Positions 1-6,494 of a stretch of DNA of 19,389 nt are shown here, piece after piece (the first letter of the stretch is position 1; every line of letters begins with the position of its first letter). Under the pieces are notes generated by a model. That model ran no database searches, was not told the DNA's origin, and was given only the letters and a program-made list of their open reading frames with translations. Source of the DNA: DUEN01 sp024277095 (GTDB taxonomy: Bacteria; Chloroflexota; Anaerolineae; DUEN01); contig JAJRVX010000371.1 in assembly GCA_024277095.1 (NCBI GenBank), positions 1-19,389 on the forward strand, in the 5' to 3' direction. Made by a program: the position numbers and the translations under genes.

Positions 1-857
1 CCGTGCAGGAGGCGGTGCGACGCTTCTTCGGCAAGGAGCCGCACAAGGGCGTCAACCCGGACGAGGTGGTCGCCGTCGGCGCCGCCATCCAGGCCGGCGT
101 CCTGGGCGGCGAGGTCAAGGACATCCTGCTGCTGGACGTGACGCCGCTCACGCTGGCCATCGAGACGCTGGGCGGCGTGGCGACCCCTATGATCGAGCGC
201 AACACCACCATCCCCACCCGGAAGACCCAGATCTTCTCCACCGCGGCCGACGGCCAGACCCAGGTGGAGATCGTCGTCGTCCAGGGAGAGCGCCCCATGG
301 CCCGGGACAACAAGGTGCTGGGGCACTTCATCCTCGACGGCATCCCCCCTGCGCCGCGGGGCGTGCCTCAGATCGAGGTGTGCTTCGACATCGACGCCAA
401 CGGCATCCTCAACGTCAGCGCCCGGGATAAGGCCACCGGCCGTGAGCAGAAGATCACCATCACCGCCTCGTCCGGCCTCACGGAGGAGGAGGTGGAACGC
501 ATGATCCGTGAGGCGGAGCAACACCGGGAGGAGGACCGCCGCCGCCGGGAGCTGGTGGAGGCGCGTAACGACGCCGACGCGGCCATCTACCAGGCGGAGA
601 AATTCCTGCGGGAGAACCAGGAACAGGTTCCCGCCGACGGACGCAGCGAGCTGGAGGAGAAGATCGCCACCCTCCGCTCCGCCCGACAGGGGGAGGACGC
701 CGAGCGCATTCGCGACGCGACCCGGACGCTCCTGGACACCTTGCAGCGCGTGGGGGCGAGCATGTACCAGGCCCCCGAAACCCCGCCCGAGGACGGCGAG
801 CCGGGGGCGGAGGGGGATGAGGACGTCATCGAGGGCGAGTTCCAGGAGGGCGCCTGA
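1..857 (+). CDS. dnaK: Molecular chaperone DnaK (Hsp70), C-terminal part, 5' truncated by window edge
   Basis: This is the C-terminal ~285 residues of an ATP-dependent Hsp70 chaperone that binds exposed hydrophobic stretches of client proteins in the cytoplasm with DnaJ and GrpE. The reading frame is open from the window edge, so the apparent GTG at position 3 is internal: it encodes the Val of the conserved A-V-Q-E-A-V segment. Seen in order: the end of the nucleotide-binding domain (NPDEVVAVGAAIQAG), the interdomain linker and start of the beta-sandwich (DILLLDVTPLTLAIET), the substrate-binding domain (GERPMARDNKVLG, FDIDANGILNVSA), an alpha-helical lid rich in Glu and Arg, and the acidic tail ending DVIEGEFQEGA, close to the usual DVIDAEF-type ending. 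A strong intrinsic terminator follows. The N-terminal ATPase domain lies outside the window. Identification is secure. Confidence 0.97.
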   Translation, partial: VQEAVRRFFGKEPHKGVNPDEVVAVGAAIQAGVLGGEVKDILLLDVTPLTLAIETLGGVATPMIERNTTIPTRKTQIFSTAADGQTQVEIVVVQGERPMARDNKVLGHFILDGIPPAPRGVPQIEVCFDIDANGILNVSARDKATGREQKITITASSGLTEEEVERMIREAEQHREEDRRRRELVEARNDADAAIYQAEKFLRENQEQVPADGRSELEEKIATLRSARQGEDAERIRDATRTLLDTLQRVGASMYQAPETPPEDGEPGAEGDEDVIEGEFQEGA

Positions 858-975
858 CAGAGCGCCCTCGCAGGGATTAGCAGGCTATCTGGGAGCGGAC
901 CGTGGTGGCCCAAGAGGCGCACGACCGCACGCCGCCTCGGCCTCCAACCGGCCCTTACCCGACGGAGAGAACCAG

Positions 976-1002
976 GGCCCCTCGCTGCGCGAGGGGCCTT
1001 TT
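976..1002 (+). terminator. Intrinsic terminator after dnaK
   Basis: A perfect 10-bp GC-rich stem (GGCCCCTCGC / GCGAGGGGCC) with a TGC loop is followed directly by TTTT at 999-1002. It lies about 120 nt after the dnaK stop and 15 nt before the next start codon. It therefore separates dnaK from the pseudouridine synthase, unless that gene relies on read-through. The rest of 858-975 shows no convincing gene. Confidence 0.85.
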
Positions 1003-1016
1003 GACGGAGTTGCGCC

Positions 1017-1658
1017 ATGTCCCCATCCCGACGGCATCGCCGCCCACGGCGACGGGCGGAGGAACGCCCGCGATATATCCTCTTCTACAAGCCCTATGGC
1101 GTGCTCTCCACATTCACCGATCCTGAGGGCCGCCCCACGCTCAGCCAGTTCATCGACGTGCCGGAGTCGGTATACGCGGCCGGCCGTCTGGATATGAACA
1201 GCGAGGGACTGCTCTTCCTCACCAACGACGGGTGGGTAAACCACCGCCTCACCCATCCCCGCTACAAACTCCCCAAGACCTACCTGGTCCAGGTCGAGGG
1301 CATCCCCACGCCCGAGGCGCTGGAGGCGCTGCGCCGAGGCGTGATCGTGAAAGGGCGTCGCACGGCGCCGGCGGAGGTGGAGTTGCTAAGCGAGCCCCCG
1401 TCACTGCCATCCCGCGGCCGTCCCGTCACCCCCCACGGCCCCACCCGCTGGCTGCGCATGACCTTGAGGGAAGGGCGCAAGCGCCAGATACGCCATATGA
1501 CGGCCGCCGTCGGCCTGCCCACGCTACGCCTGGTTCGCGTGGCCATTGGCCCCCTCACGATCGCTGGCCTCCAGCCTGGCCAGTGGCGAGACCTGACGCC
1601 GGCAGAGCTGCAACGACTTCGGACGGCGTTATCCCATCCCCATCGCCCCCGCGGATAA
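1017..1658 (+). CDS. rluE: 23S rRNA pseudouridine synthase, RluE type (RsuA/RluB/E/F family)
   Basis: The enzyme isomerises a uridine to pseudouridine in rRNA; E. coli RluE acts on U2457 of 23S rRNA. The 213-residue protein has the family core: YKPYGVLSTFTD near residues 24-35, the catalytic loop AGRLDMNSEGLLFLTNDG with Asp59 as nucleophile, LPKTYLVQVEG, and the C-terminal segment LREGRKRQIRHMTAAVGLPTLRL. No S4 domain precedes the catalytic domain. RsuA, RluB and RluF carry one and RluE does not, and the length matches RluE (about 217 residues). The N-terminal 16 residues are very basic (SRRHRRPRRR) and may aid RNA binding. ATG is preceded by a poor Shine-Dalgarno (GACGGAG at 1003-1009). The family is certain; the exact target uridine in this lineage is inferred. 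Confidence 0.88.
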   Translation: MSPSRRHRRPRRRAEERPRYILFYKPYGVLSTFTDPEGRPTLSQFIDVPESVYAAGRLDMNSEGLLFLTNDGWVNHRLTHPRYKLPKTYLVQVEGIPTPEALEALRRGVIVKGRRTAPAEVELLSEPPSLPSRGRPVTPHGPTRWLRMTLREGRKRQIRHMTAAVGLPTLRLVRVAIGPLTIAGLQPGQWRDLTPAELQRLRTALSHPHRPRG

Positions 1659-1749
1659 TCCCTCCCCGATCCCATCCCCACGTCTCATCCATGACAGAGG
1701 GGGCACCTCACATATTTACAACTACACATCAATATCTATAAACTCAGAC

Positions 1750-1778
1750 TTGACAAAATTAAACACAAAGGGTAGAAT
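1750..1778 (+). promoter_or_regulatory. Sigma70-type promoter for the DUF4097 gene
   Basis: TTGACA at 1750-1755 and TAGAAT at 1773-1778 are separated by exactly 17 nt, within an unusually AT-rich stretch (1708-1770) that could act as an UP element. The expected start is near 1785, giving a leader of about 65 nt. A small hairpin (GAACCA 1804-1809 with TGGTTC 1820-1825) sits in the leader upstream of the ribosome binding site. Confidence 0.8.
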
Positions 1779-1850
1779 CCATCAGAATCTTCACCCTCAC
1801 ATCGAACCACACGATCCGATGGTTCACAGCGGCGAAAGGGAGGGCATGCC

Positions 1851-2813
1851 ATGCACGAGGAACGACAGAAGATCCTGGAGATGTTATCCGCCGGGAAGAT
1901 CACCATCGACGAGGCCGATCGGCTATTGGCCGCTCTCGAGGGCGATCTCCCGACGGAGGACGGGCCCGCGGAACAGCCTAGCCCCAGAAGGGACGAGGAA
2001 GTCCCGGTCTCCGCTGACCCCGGCTGGATCGCACGTATCCTCTCCCTGCTGGGTGCCGGCACATGGTACAAGGAGGAGGAAACTCAGGAGGTCGACGCGA
2101 CGGGCGCCTCCCGGCTTCACGTGGAGGCGGAGAACGGCGAGATCCTCTACGACGGCTCCGAACAGGACAGGGTGACCGTCCGCGCCTGGAAGGAGATCCG
2201 GGCACCGAACGAGGAAGCAGCGCGAGCGTTTGCTCGGCAGGTCCGGATCCATGTCAGGCGGGAGGGGGACGCGATTCACATCTACAAGGAACATCCCAAG
2301 CCTCCGCTGGGCACTCATGTGGCCGTGCGCTATGAGATCCAGGGACCCAGCGCCGTGAGCGTGAGCCTTCGCACCGTGAACGGCCGGGTCCGGGTCAGCG
2401 ATGTGAGCAAGGCGGTCGACGCGATCACCACCAACGGCAAAGTCGAGCTGTACGACGTCTCCGGGCGGGTGGAAGCCCACGCGTCCAATGGAAAGGTGCT
2501 GGCCCTGCTCGATCAGCCGGAGGAGCGCGTGAACCTCACAACCTCCAACGGCGCCATCGACGTGACCGTACGGCGCGGCGCCGCCCCCATTACGGCGACG
2601 ACCTCCAACGGATCCATCCGCCTGACGCTGCCGTCAGATTTCTCGGGCAGACTGGACGCGGCCACCACCAACGGCAGCGTGCGAACGGACTTCCCGGTGG
2701 CCATCACCGAAGGGGGACGCACACGCCTCCTCGGCCAGATCGGAGAGGGCGGGGATACCCTGGTCCAACTGAGGACCACAAACGGCAGCATTCGAGTCAG
2801 CAAAGGGGCGTAG
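1851..2813 (+). CDS. SHOCT-like plus DUF4097 beta-strand-repeat protein (YvlB-like)
   Basis: Function is not established for this family. The 320-residue protein starts with a short helical module (EERQKILEMLSAGKITIDEADRLL, here only described in part: residues 3-30) of the SHOCT/YvlB N-terminal kind, often found with stress or membrane-related proteins. A Pro/Asp-rich linker follows at about 35-55, then a DUF4097 domain from about 75 to the end. The domain is built of repeated beta strands with a recurring TTNG/TSNG turn (TVNGRV, TTNGKV, ASNGKV, TSNGAI, TSNGSI, TTNGSV, TTNGSI), the hallmark of a right-handed beta-solenoid-like fold. There is no signal peptide or membrane helix. The start is fixed by AAAGGGAGGG at 1835-1844, 6 nt before ATG. 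It has its own consensus promoter and probably shares a transcript with the small gene at 2903. In Bacillus, YvlB-type genes belong to envelope-stress regulons; a similar role here is a guess. Confidence 0.82.
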   Translation: MHEERQKILEMLSAGKITIDEADRLLAALEGDLPTEDGPAEQPSPRRDEEVPVSADPGWIARILSLLGAGTWYKEEETQEVDATGASRLHVEAENGEILYDGSEQDRVTVRAWKEIRAPNEEAARAFARQVRIHVRREGDAIHIYKEHPKPPLGTHVAVRYEIQGPSAVSVSLRTVNGRVRVSDVSKAVDAITTNGKVELYDVSGRVEAHASNGKVLALLDQPEERVNLTTSNGAIDVTVRRGAAPITATTSNGSIRLTLPSDFSGRLDAATTNGSVRTDFPVAITEGGRTRLLGQIGEGGDTLVQLRTTNGSIRVSKGA

Positions 2814-2902
2814 GGGTGTGGAGCTCTAGCGATGCCAAGGGAACGGGACAACGTTCCGCCTCACAGCCCGACCTGCACCCCGCCCTTCCAAGGAGGGGAA
2901 AG

Positions 2903-3181
2903 ATGTTCCTTCCTGACCATCGCGTGGCCATGCGCCTCGCAGAGGAACAAAGGAAACACCGCCTGCAAGAAGCAGAGAGCCATCGCCTGCTATGCCAGGC
3001 GGGCATCGCCCGGCGGGGCTGGCTACCCGGCTTACTCCGCCGATCCCTGGCCCGCGTGGGGCGCCTTTTGGTCGTCCTGGGCCGGTGGCTGGAGCGCTAC
3101 GAGGCACCCTCACCCCGATTTCACAGCATTTCCACGGAACGAAGCGGAGGGTGTATAATGAGGTACGACAGGGCAAACTGA
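2903..3181 (+). CDS. Small basic amphipathic protein, unknown function
   Basis: This is a 92-residue ORF with one of the best ribosome binding sites in the window: AAGGAGGGG from 2890, with AAGGAGG ending 6 nt before ATG. The frame is open further upstream, but the Shine-Dalgarno fixes the start here. The first 64 residues look like a real protein: an Arg/Glu/Gln-rich helix (residues 10-32, RLAEEQRKHRLQEAESHRLL) followed by an Arg/Leu amphipathic helix (LLRRSLARVGRLLVVLGRWLERY). I recall small proteins of this general layout in Chloroflexota and Actinobacteria, but I cannot name a family. The last ~28 residues look non-conserved in style, and their DNA contains a TATAAT (3154-3159), so they may double as promoter DNA. 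The gene lies 89 nt behind the DUF4097 gene with no terminator between, so co-transcription is likely. Confidence 0.6.
   Translation: MFLPDHRVAMRLAEEQRKHRLQEAESHRLLCQAGIARRGWLPGLLRRSLARVGRLLVVLGRWLERYEAPSPRFHSISTERSGGCIMRYDRAN
3154..3159 (+). promoter_or_regulatory. Possible -10 element upstream of the GNAT gene
   Basis: A perfect TATAAT occurs inside the 3' end of the small ORF, about 175 nt before the GNAT start codon. No good -35 hexamer lies 16-18 nt upstream, so this is only a candidate. The gap 3182-3332 holds two copies of AGACGGCCGT about 40 nt apart and no other recognisable signal. Confidence 0.3.
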
Positions 3182-3332
3182 GCCTATGCACCTATTCAGG
3201 CCAGCTATCATGCCAGCCCTGTCGGGCTGCAGCATCACGGATGAGAGCGAAAGACGGCCGTTCGTCCCATGCCCCTCGTCGTCCCTTCCGAGCAGACGGC
3301 CGTCCGCCCGATCTTTATCTCGAGAGAGCGTT

Positions 3333-4349
3333 ATGGCCACCACGGTATTCAACCCATCACGCCCGTTCCGGGGTTTGCGCCCGCTGGATCCCCGGCGTGA
3401 CCTCTCCCAGGTCGCCGACCTCATCGAGCACGCCTTCGCAGGGGAGCTGGACCCGACCGGCCAGGCCGCCCTGCGTGAGTTGCGCCTGATGGGACACCTC
3501 GGCGGCATGGTGGGATGGCTGAGCCGGGCGAGCGACTGGCCTCAGCTGTTCGGCGGATACGTGTGGATCGAGGACGGGCGGGTGGTCGGCAACGTCACCG
3601 TGCAGCGCGCCGACGTCCATGCGCGCCGCTGGCAGATCGCCAACGTGGCCGTGGATCCCGCCTACCGCAGACATGGGATCGGCCGGGCGCTCATGGAGGC
3701 CGCGCTGGAACATATCCATCTCCACGGCGGCACCTGGGCGGTCCTGCAGGTGAGGGAGGACAACGAGATCGCCCGCCGGCTGTACGAGCGCCTGGGCTTC
3801 GAAGCCATCACGGGCACCAGCGAACTGCGGCGGCCGGCCCCTCCGAAGCACCCGCCCCCGATATCCCCGCCTCTCCCCGTGGAGCCACTGCCCCCCCAGG
3901 CCTGGAGGGAGATCTACGACCTGGCGATGGCCGCGACCCCGTCGCTGGCCCAATGGTGGCAACCGCTTCGCCTGCACCGCTTCCGGGTCACCGTCGACCA
4001 GCGCCTGGGCGAATGGCTGAACCGCCTGATCGCCCGGGAGCGGGTATGGCGGCTGGGGCTGCGCCGGGGCGGGCAACTGATCGCCGCCCTGATCGTGCGC
4101 GGCGCCCGCTGGCGCCCCCCCCATCGGCTGGAGGTATGGGTGCACCCGACACATTGGGGCACATACGAGCCCTCCTTGGTCGCCCTGGCGCTACAGCTCC
4201 TGGCCGGCTATCCCGCGTGGGAGATCCACGTCCAGGCCCACACCGAGCATCAACAGCTCATTGAGGCCCTGCAAGCGGCCGGCTTCGAGGCCTATCGGAC
4301 CCTCGTCACCATGCGCCGACCGATGACGCCTGCGACGGAGACGCCATGA
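3333..4349 (+). CDS. GNAT-family N-acetyltransferase with a second, degenerate GNAT-like lobe
   Basis: GNAT enzymes transfer an acyl group from acyl-CoA to an amine; the substrate here is unknown. The N-terminal lobe (residues ~12-165) has a clear motif A, IANVAVDPAYRRHGIGRALM (about 102-121), with the R-R-H-G-I-G pyrophosphate-binding loop, and the ARRLYERLGFEAI motif B. A Pro-rich linker (about 165-190) leads to a second lobe (about 190-330) that keeps the GNAT-like outline, including LEVWVHP and a final LIEALQAAGFEAYRT, but lacks a recognisable acyl-CoA loop. ATG 3333 is preferred because residues coded upstream in the same frame (from 3186) look like non-coding translation; the Shine-Dalgarno is weak (GAGAG at 3322-3326). 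The stop overlaps the start of the MFS gene by 4 bp (ATGA), so the two are translationally coupled and may act on the same compound, for example acetylation plus efflux. Confidence 0.85.
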   Translation: MATTVFNPSRPFRGLRPLDPRRDLSQVADLIEHAFAGELDPTGQAALRELRLMGHLGGMVGWLSRASDWPQLFGGYVWIEDGRVVGNVTVQRADVHARRWQIANVAVDPAYRRHGIGRALMEAALEHIHLHGGTWAVLQVREDNEIARRLYERLGFEAITGTSELRRPAPPKHPPPISPPLPVEPLPPQAWREIYDLAMAATPSLAQWWQPLRLHRFRVTVDQRLGEWLNRLIARERVWRLGLRRGGQLIAALIVRGARWRPPHRLEVWVHPTHWGTYEPSLVALALQLLAGYPAWEIHVQAHTEHQQLIEALQAAGFEAYRTLVTMRRPMTPATETP

Positions 4350-5728
4350 CCGGCCAGCGAGGGAACTTCGCCTCCGTTCTTCGCCACCGCCACTTCCGCA
4401 ACCTTTGGCTGGGCCAGGTCATCGCCCACATCGGCAACTACTTCTACTTCCTGGCCCTGCTCATCAGCGTCAATCAGCTCACCGGCTCCACGCTGGCCAT
4501 GAGCGTGATGACGATCTCCTTCTCCCTGCCCCAACTCCTCTTCGGCATGGTGGCCGGGGTCTATGTGGACCGATGGGACCGCCGCTGGGTCATGTTGCTC
4601 AGCGACCTGACGCGCGGCGGGCTGGTCCTATTGTGCCTGCTGGTGCGCGGGCCCGAGCAGGTGTGGATCTACTACCTGGTGGGCTTCCTGCACGGCACCA
4701 TGGGCAGCTTCTTCAACCCGGCCCGGGACGCCACCATCCCCAACCTGGTCTCCCCGGACGAATTGCTGGCCGCGAACGCCCTGGCCCAGACGGCCCAGAC
4801 CGCCGCCATGCTGCTGGGGCCGGCCGCGGCGGGGTTCCTGATCGAGTACCACGGCGTGGACATCGCCTTCATCGTCAACGCCCTCACCTTCGCCGTGTCA
4901 GCGCTGGCCATCGCCACTATCCCCAGCCAGCGGGCCTCCCGTCCGGATAAGGCGCAGCCGTCCAAAGGCTGGACGGCCGTATGGGAGGAGATGCGGGAGG
5001 GCCTGTGGGTCAGCATCCACAACCGCACCGTGCTGGGCCTGATGGCCATGCTCACCGTGCTGATGCTGGGCCTGGGCGCCGTGAACGTGCTGTGGGTGCC
5101 CTATATGGACCGCTACTTCGGGATCGGGCCCAAGGGGCTGGGCATCATCGACTCGATCCAGGGGGTGGGGATGCTGATCGGCAGCCTGGCCGTAGGCAAC
5201 CTGGCCGGCCGGCTCCACAAGGGCCGGATGATGGCGGGCAGCATCGCAGCGATCGGGATCGGGATCCTGGCCGTGGGGCTGGCCCCCTCCTTTACGCCTA
5301 TCCTGATCGCCATGTTCGCGGTGGGGTTCTTCATCCCGCCCGCGCAGGCGGCAGGCACGACCCTGATCCAGATGAGCGTCTCCAACGCGCGCCTGGGCCG
5401 TGTGAACGCGGCCCTCGGGACCACCGTCACCGTGGCCAACCTGCTCTCCATGGGGGCCGCGGGGGTGGCCGGCGACGCCATCGGCATCCGAAGCGTCTTC
5501 CTCTTCTGCGGGATCATGGCGATGCTGGCGGCGCTGACGGGGCTGTTCTTGATCGAGGAGCCTCAGGGCCATCCCGCCGAGGAACCCGAGACGTTCGCGA
5601 TCGTCGAATCCCCCCTGCCGACGGGACGAGCAATCAACACAGGGCCGTCCCCGCATCGTGAGGACGGATCCCAGCCCCCCCTCTGGCCGACTTCCGTCAC
5701 CAGGGCACAACAAACGACGGACGACTGA
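4346..5728 (+). CDS. Major facilitator superfamily exporter (MFS_3 / EntS-like)
   Basis: This is a 460-residue inner-membrane secondary transporter with about 12 predicted hydrophobic helices and a charged central loop (residues ~190-225, RASRPDKAQPSKGW), the usual 6+6 MFS layout. The N-terminal HRHFRNLWLGQVIAHIGNYF and the GVYVDRWDRRWVMLLSDL loop (variant of the GxxxDRxGRR motif between helices 2 and 3) are typical of the MFS_3/EntS-type drug or siderophore exporter group. The Pro/Ser-rich last 45 residues are probably cytoplasmic. ATG overlaps the GNAT stop (ATGA), which fixes the start. The substrate cannot be deduced. The membrane gene at 5778 follows 49 nt downstream, probably on the same transcript. 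Confidence 0.9.
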   Translation: MTGQRGNFASVLRHRHFRNLWLGQVIAHIGNYFYFLALLISVNQLTGSTLAMSVMTISFSLPQLLFGMVAGVYVDRWDRRWVMLLSDLTRGGLVLLCLLVRGPEQVWIYYLVGFLHGTMGSFFNPARDATIPNLVSPDELLAANALAQTAQTAAMLLGPAAAGFLIEYHGVDIAFIVNALTFAVSALAIATIPSQRASRPDKAQPSKGWTAVWEEMREGLWVSIHNRTVLGLMAMLTVLMLGLGAVNVLWVPYMDRYFGIGPKGLGIIDSIQGVGMLIGSLAVGNLAGRLHKGRMMAGSIAAIGIGILAVGLAPSFTPILIAMFAVGFFIPPAQAAGTTLIQMSVSNARLGRVNAALGTTVTVANLLSMGAAGVAGDAIGIRSVFLFCGIMAMLAALTGLFLIEEPQGHPAEEPETFAIVESPLPTGRAINTGPSPHREDGSQPPLWPTSVTRAQQTTDD

Positions 5729-5777
5729 GTCGGCGCCACACCGCCAGGAGGCATCGCCGTATCTTCGGGAGGTCATC

Positions 5778-6143
5778 GTGAATCGTCTGATCATCCGCCT
5801 CGTCATCAACGCCGCAGCGCTGTGGGCGGCGACCCGGCTGGTGCCGGGCATCCACGCCGACACCAGTGTGGAGACCCTCGTCATCGTCGCCCTGATCTTC
5901 GGCATCGTGAACGCCCTTATCCGCCCCGTGCTCAAGGTGCTGACCTGCCCACTGCGTATGGCCACGCTGGGCGTGTTCACCCTCGTCATCAACGCGCTCA
6001 TGCTCTGGCTGACCTCGGCCATCGCCAACCGGATGGGGCTCGAGTTCTCCGTCGATGGGTTCCTGTCCGCCTTTCTGGGCAGCCTGGTGGTCAGCGCCGT
6101 GAGCATCGTGCTGACCCTGTTCCTGCGGGAGAAGAAGGAGTGA
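5778..6143 (+). CDS. Phage holin family 4 / YvlD-type four-helix membrane protein
   Basis: A 121-residue protein with four predicted membrane helices (about 4-23, 32-52, 58-80 and 95-116) and a short basic/acidic tail (REKKE). The pattern NRLIIRLVINAAALWAA, then VPGI, then IFGIVNALIRPVLKVLTCPL with its N-A-x-x-R-P-x-L motif, is characteristic of the PF04020 family, annotated as phage holin family 4 and including Bacillus YvlD. These are generally chromosomal membrane proteins of unknown role, not lysis genes, and no phage genes are nearby. GTG start chosen because GGGAGGT (5767-5773) lies 4 nt upstream and the hydrophobic N-terminus begins there; the open frame upstream overlaps the MFS 3' end. 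Bacillus keeps yvlB and yvlD in one operon, and here a YvlB-like gene lies only 3 kb upstream. Confidence 0.85.
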   Translation: MNRLIIRLVINAAALWAATRLVPGIHADTSVETLVIVALIFGIVNALIRPVLKVLTCPLRMATLGVFTLVINALMLWLTSAIANRMGLEFSVDGFLSAFLGSLVVSAVSIVLTLFLREKKE

Positions 6144-6175
6144 TCGCGAGCAGCAGGGACGATGGGTGAAGGGCC

Positions 6176-6205
6176 GTGGTGGGCGACCGGCCGGTCGCCC
6201 ACCAC
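6176..6205 (+). terminator. 30-bp perfect palindrome, probable transcription terminator
   Basis: GTGGTGGGCGACCGG at 6176-6190 is followed immediately by its exact reverse complement at 6191-6205, giving a 15-bp-arm palindrome with effectively a GGCC turn. It lies 33 nt after the membrane gene. No T-run follows, so it may work as a Rho-assisted terminator or as an RNA 3'-end stabiliser. It could equally be a large dyad for a DNA-binding protein. Confidence 0.5.
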
Positions 6206-6281
6206 CACGGAGGCTGCGCCCCTCAAAACCTCCCCACAGCATCCCCACTCGCAAAGGGTCCGTTACCGGAACCGGCCGGAT

Positions 6282-6311
6282 TTGACATATTCGCCCCCCT
6301 GTATCTATAAT
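6282..6311 (+). promoter_or_regulatory. Consensus sigma70 promoter of the NEW3-ABC operon
   Basis: TTGACA at 6282-6287 and TATAAT at 6306-6311 are both perfect hexamers with an 18-nt spacer. Transcription should start near 6318. That leaves a 5' leader of about 175 nt before the NEW3 gene, containing the hairpin structures described separately. Confidence 0.85.
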
Positions 6312-6318
6312 CTGGGTT

Positions 6319-6399
6319 GTTTGGTATCCGGGAGGCGCCCCCCCAACTCCCAAACCTGAAGAGGAGCACCTTCTATTGAGATCGATGGAGGGTGCTTTT
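6319..6399 (+). ncRNA. Structured leader or small RNA ending in a terminator-like hairpin
   Basis: Right after the predicted start come two structures. The first pairs GTTT (6319-6322) and GGGAG (6330-6334) with CTCCC-AAAC (6347-6355). The second is a 10-bp stem, AGCACCTTCT (6365-6374) with GGAGGGTGCT (6387-6396, two G-U pairs), with a 12-nt loop and TTTT at 6396-6399. A strong promoter followed about 80 nt later by an intrinsic-terminator shape, with no ORF between, fits either an attenuated leader of the operon or a separate ~80-nt RNA. No known riboswitch class is recognised. The remainder of the 6144-6494 gap shows no gene. Confidence 0.45.
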
Positions 6400-6494
6400 G
6401 CACTTCCACCTAAGAGCGCCGCGCAGGCTAGGCTTCTAACCTCACGGGCGCACCAAGCTACATCACTATCATCATGACCAACGGAGGTAGAACC

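Noticed and set aside
3186..3332. Upstream extension of the GNAT protein by 49 residues
   Set aside because: The extra residues are Ser/Arg/Pro-rich and unlike GNAT N-termini. The motif-bearing protein starts sensibly at ATG 3333.
5778..6143. Prophage signal from the holin-family gene
   Set aside because: PF04020 proteins are mostly chromosomal and no phage genes flank it.
4898..6226. 442-codon open frame on the minus strand
   Set aside because: It is a high-GC shadow of the MFS and membrane-protein genes, with His/Gly/Arg-rich low-complexity translation and no recognisable domain.
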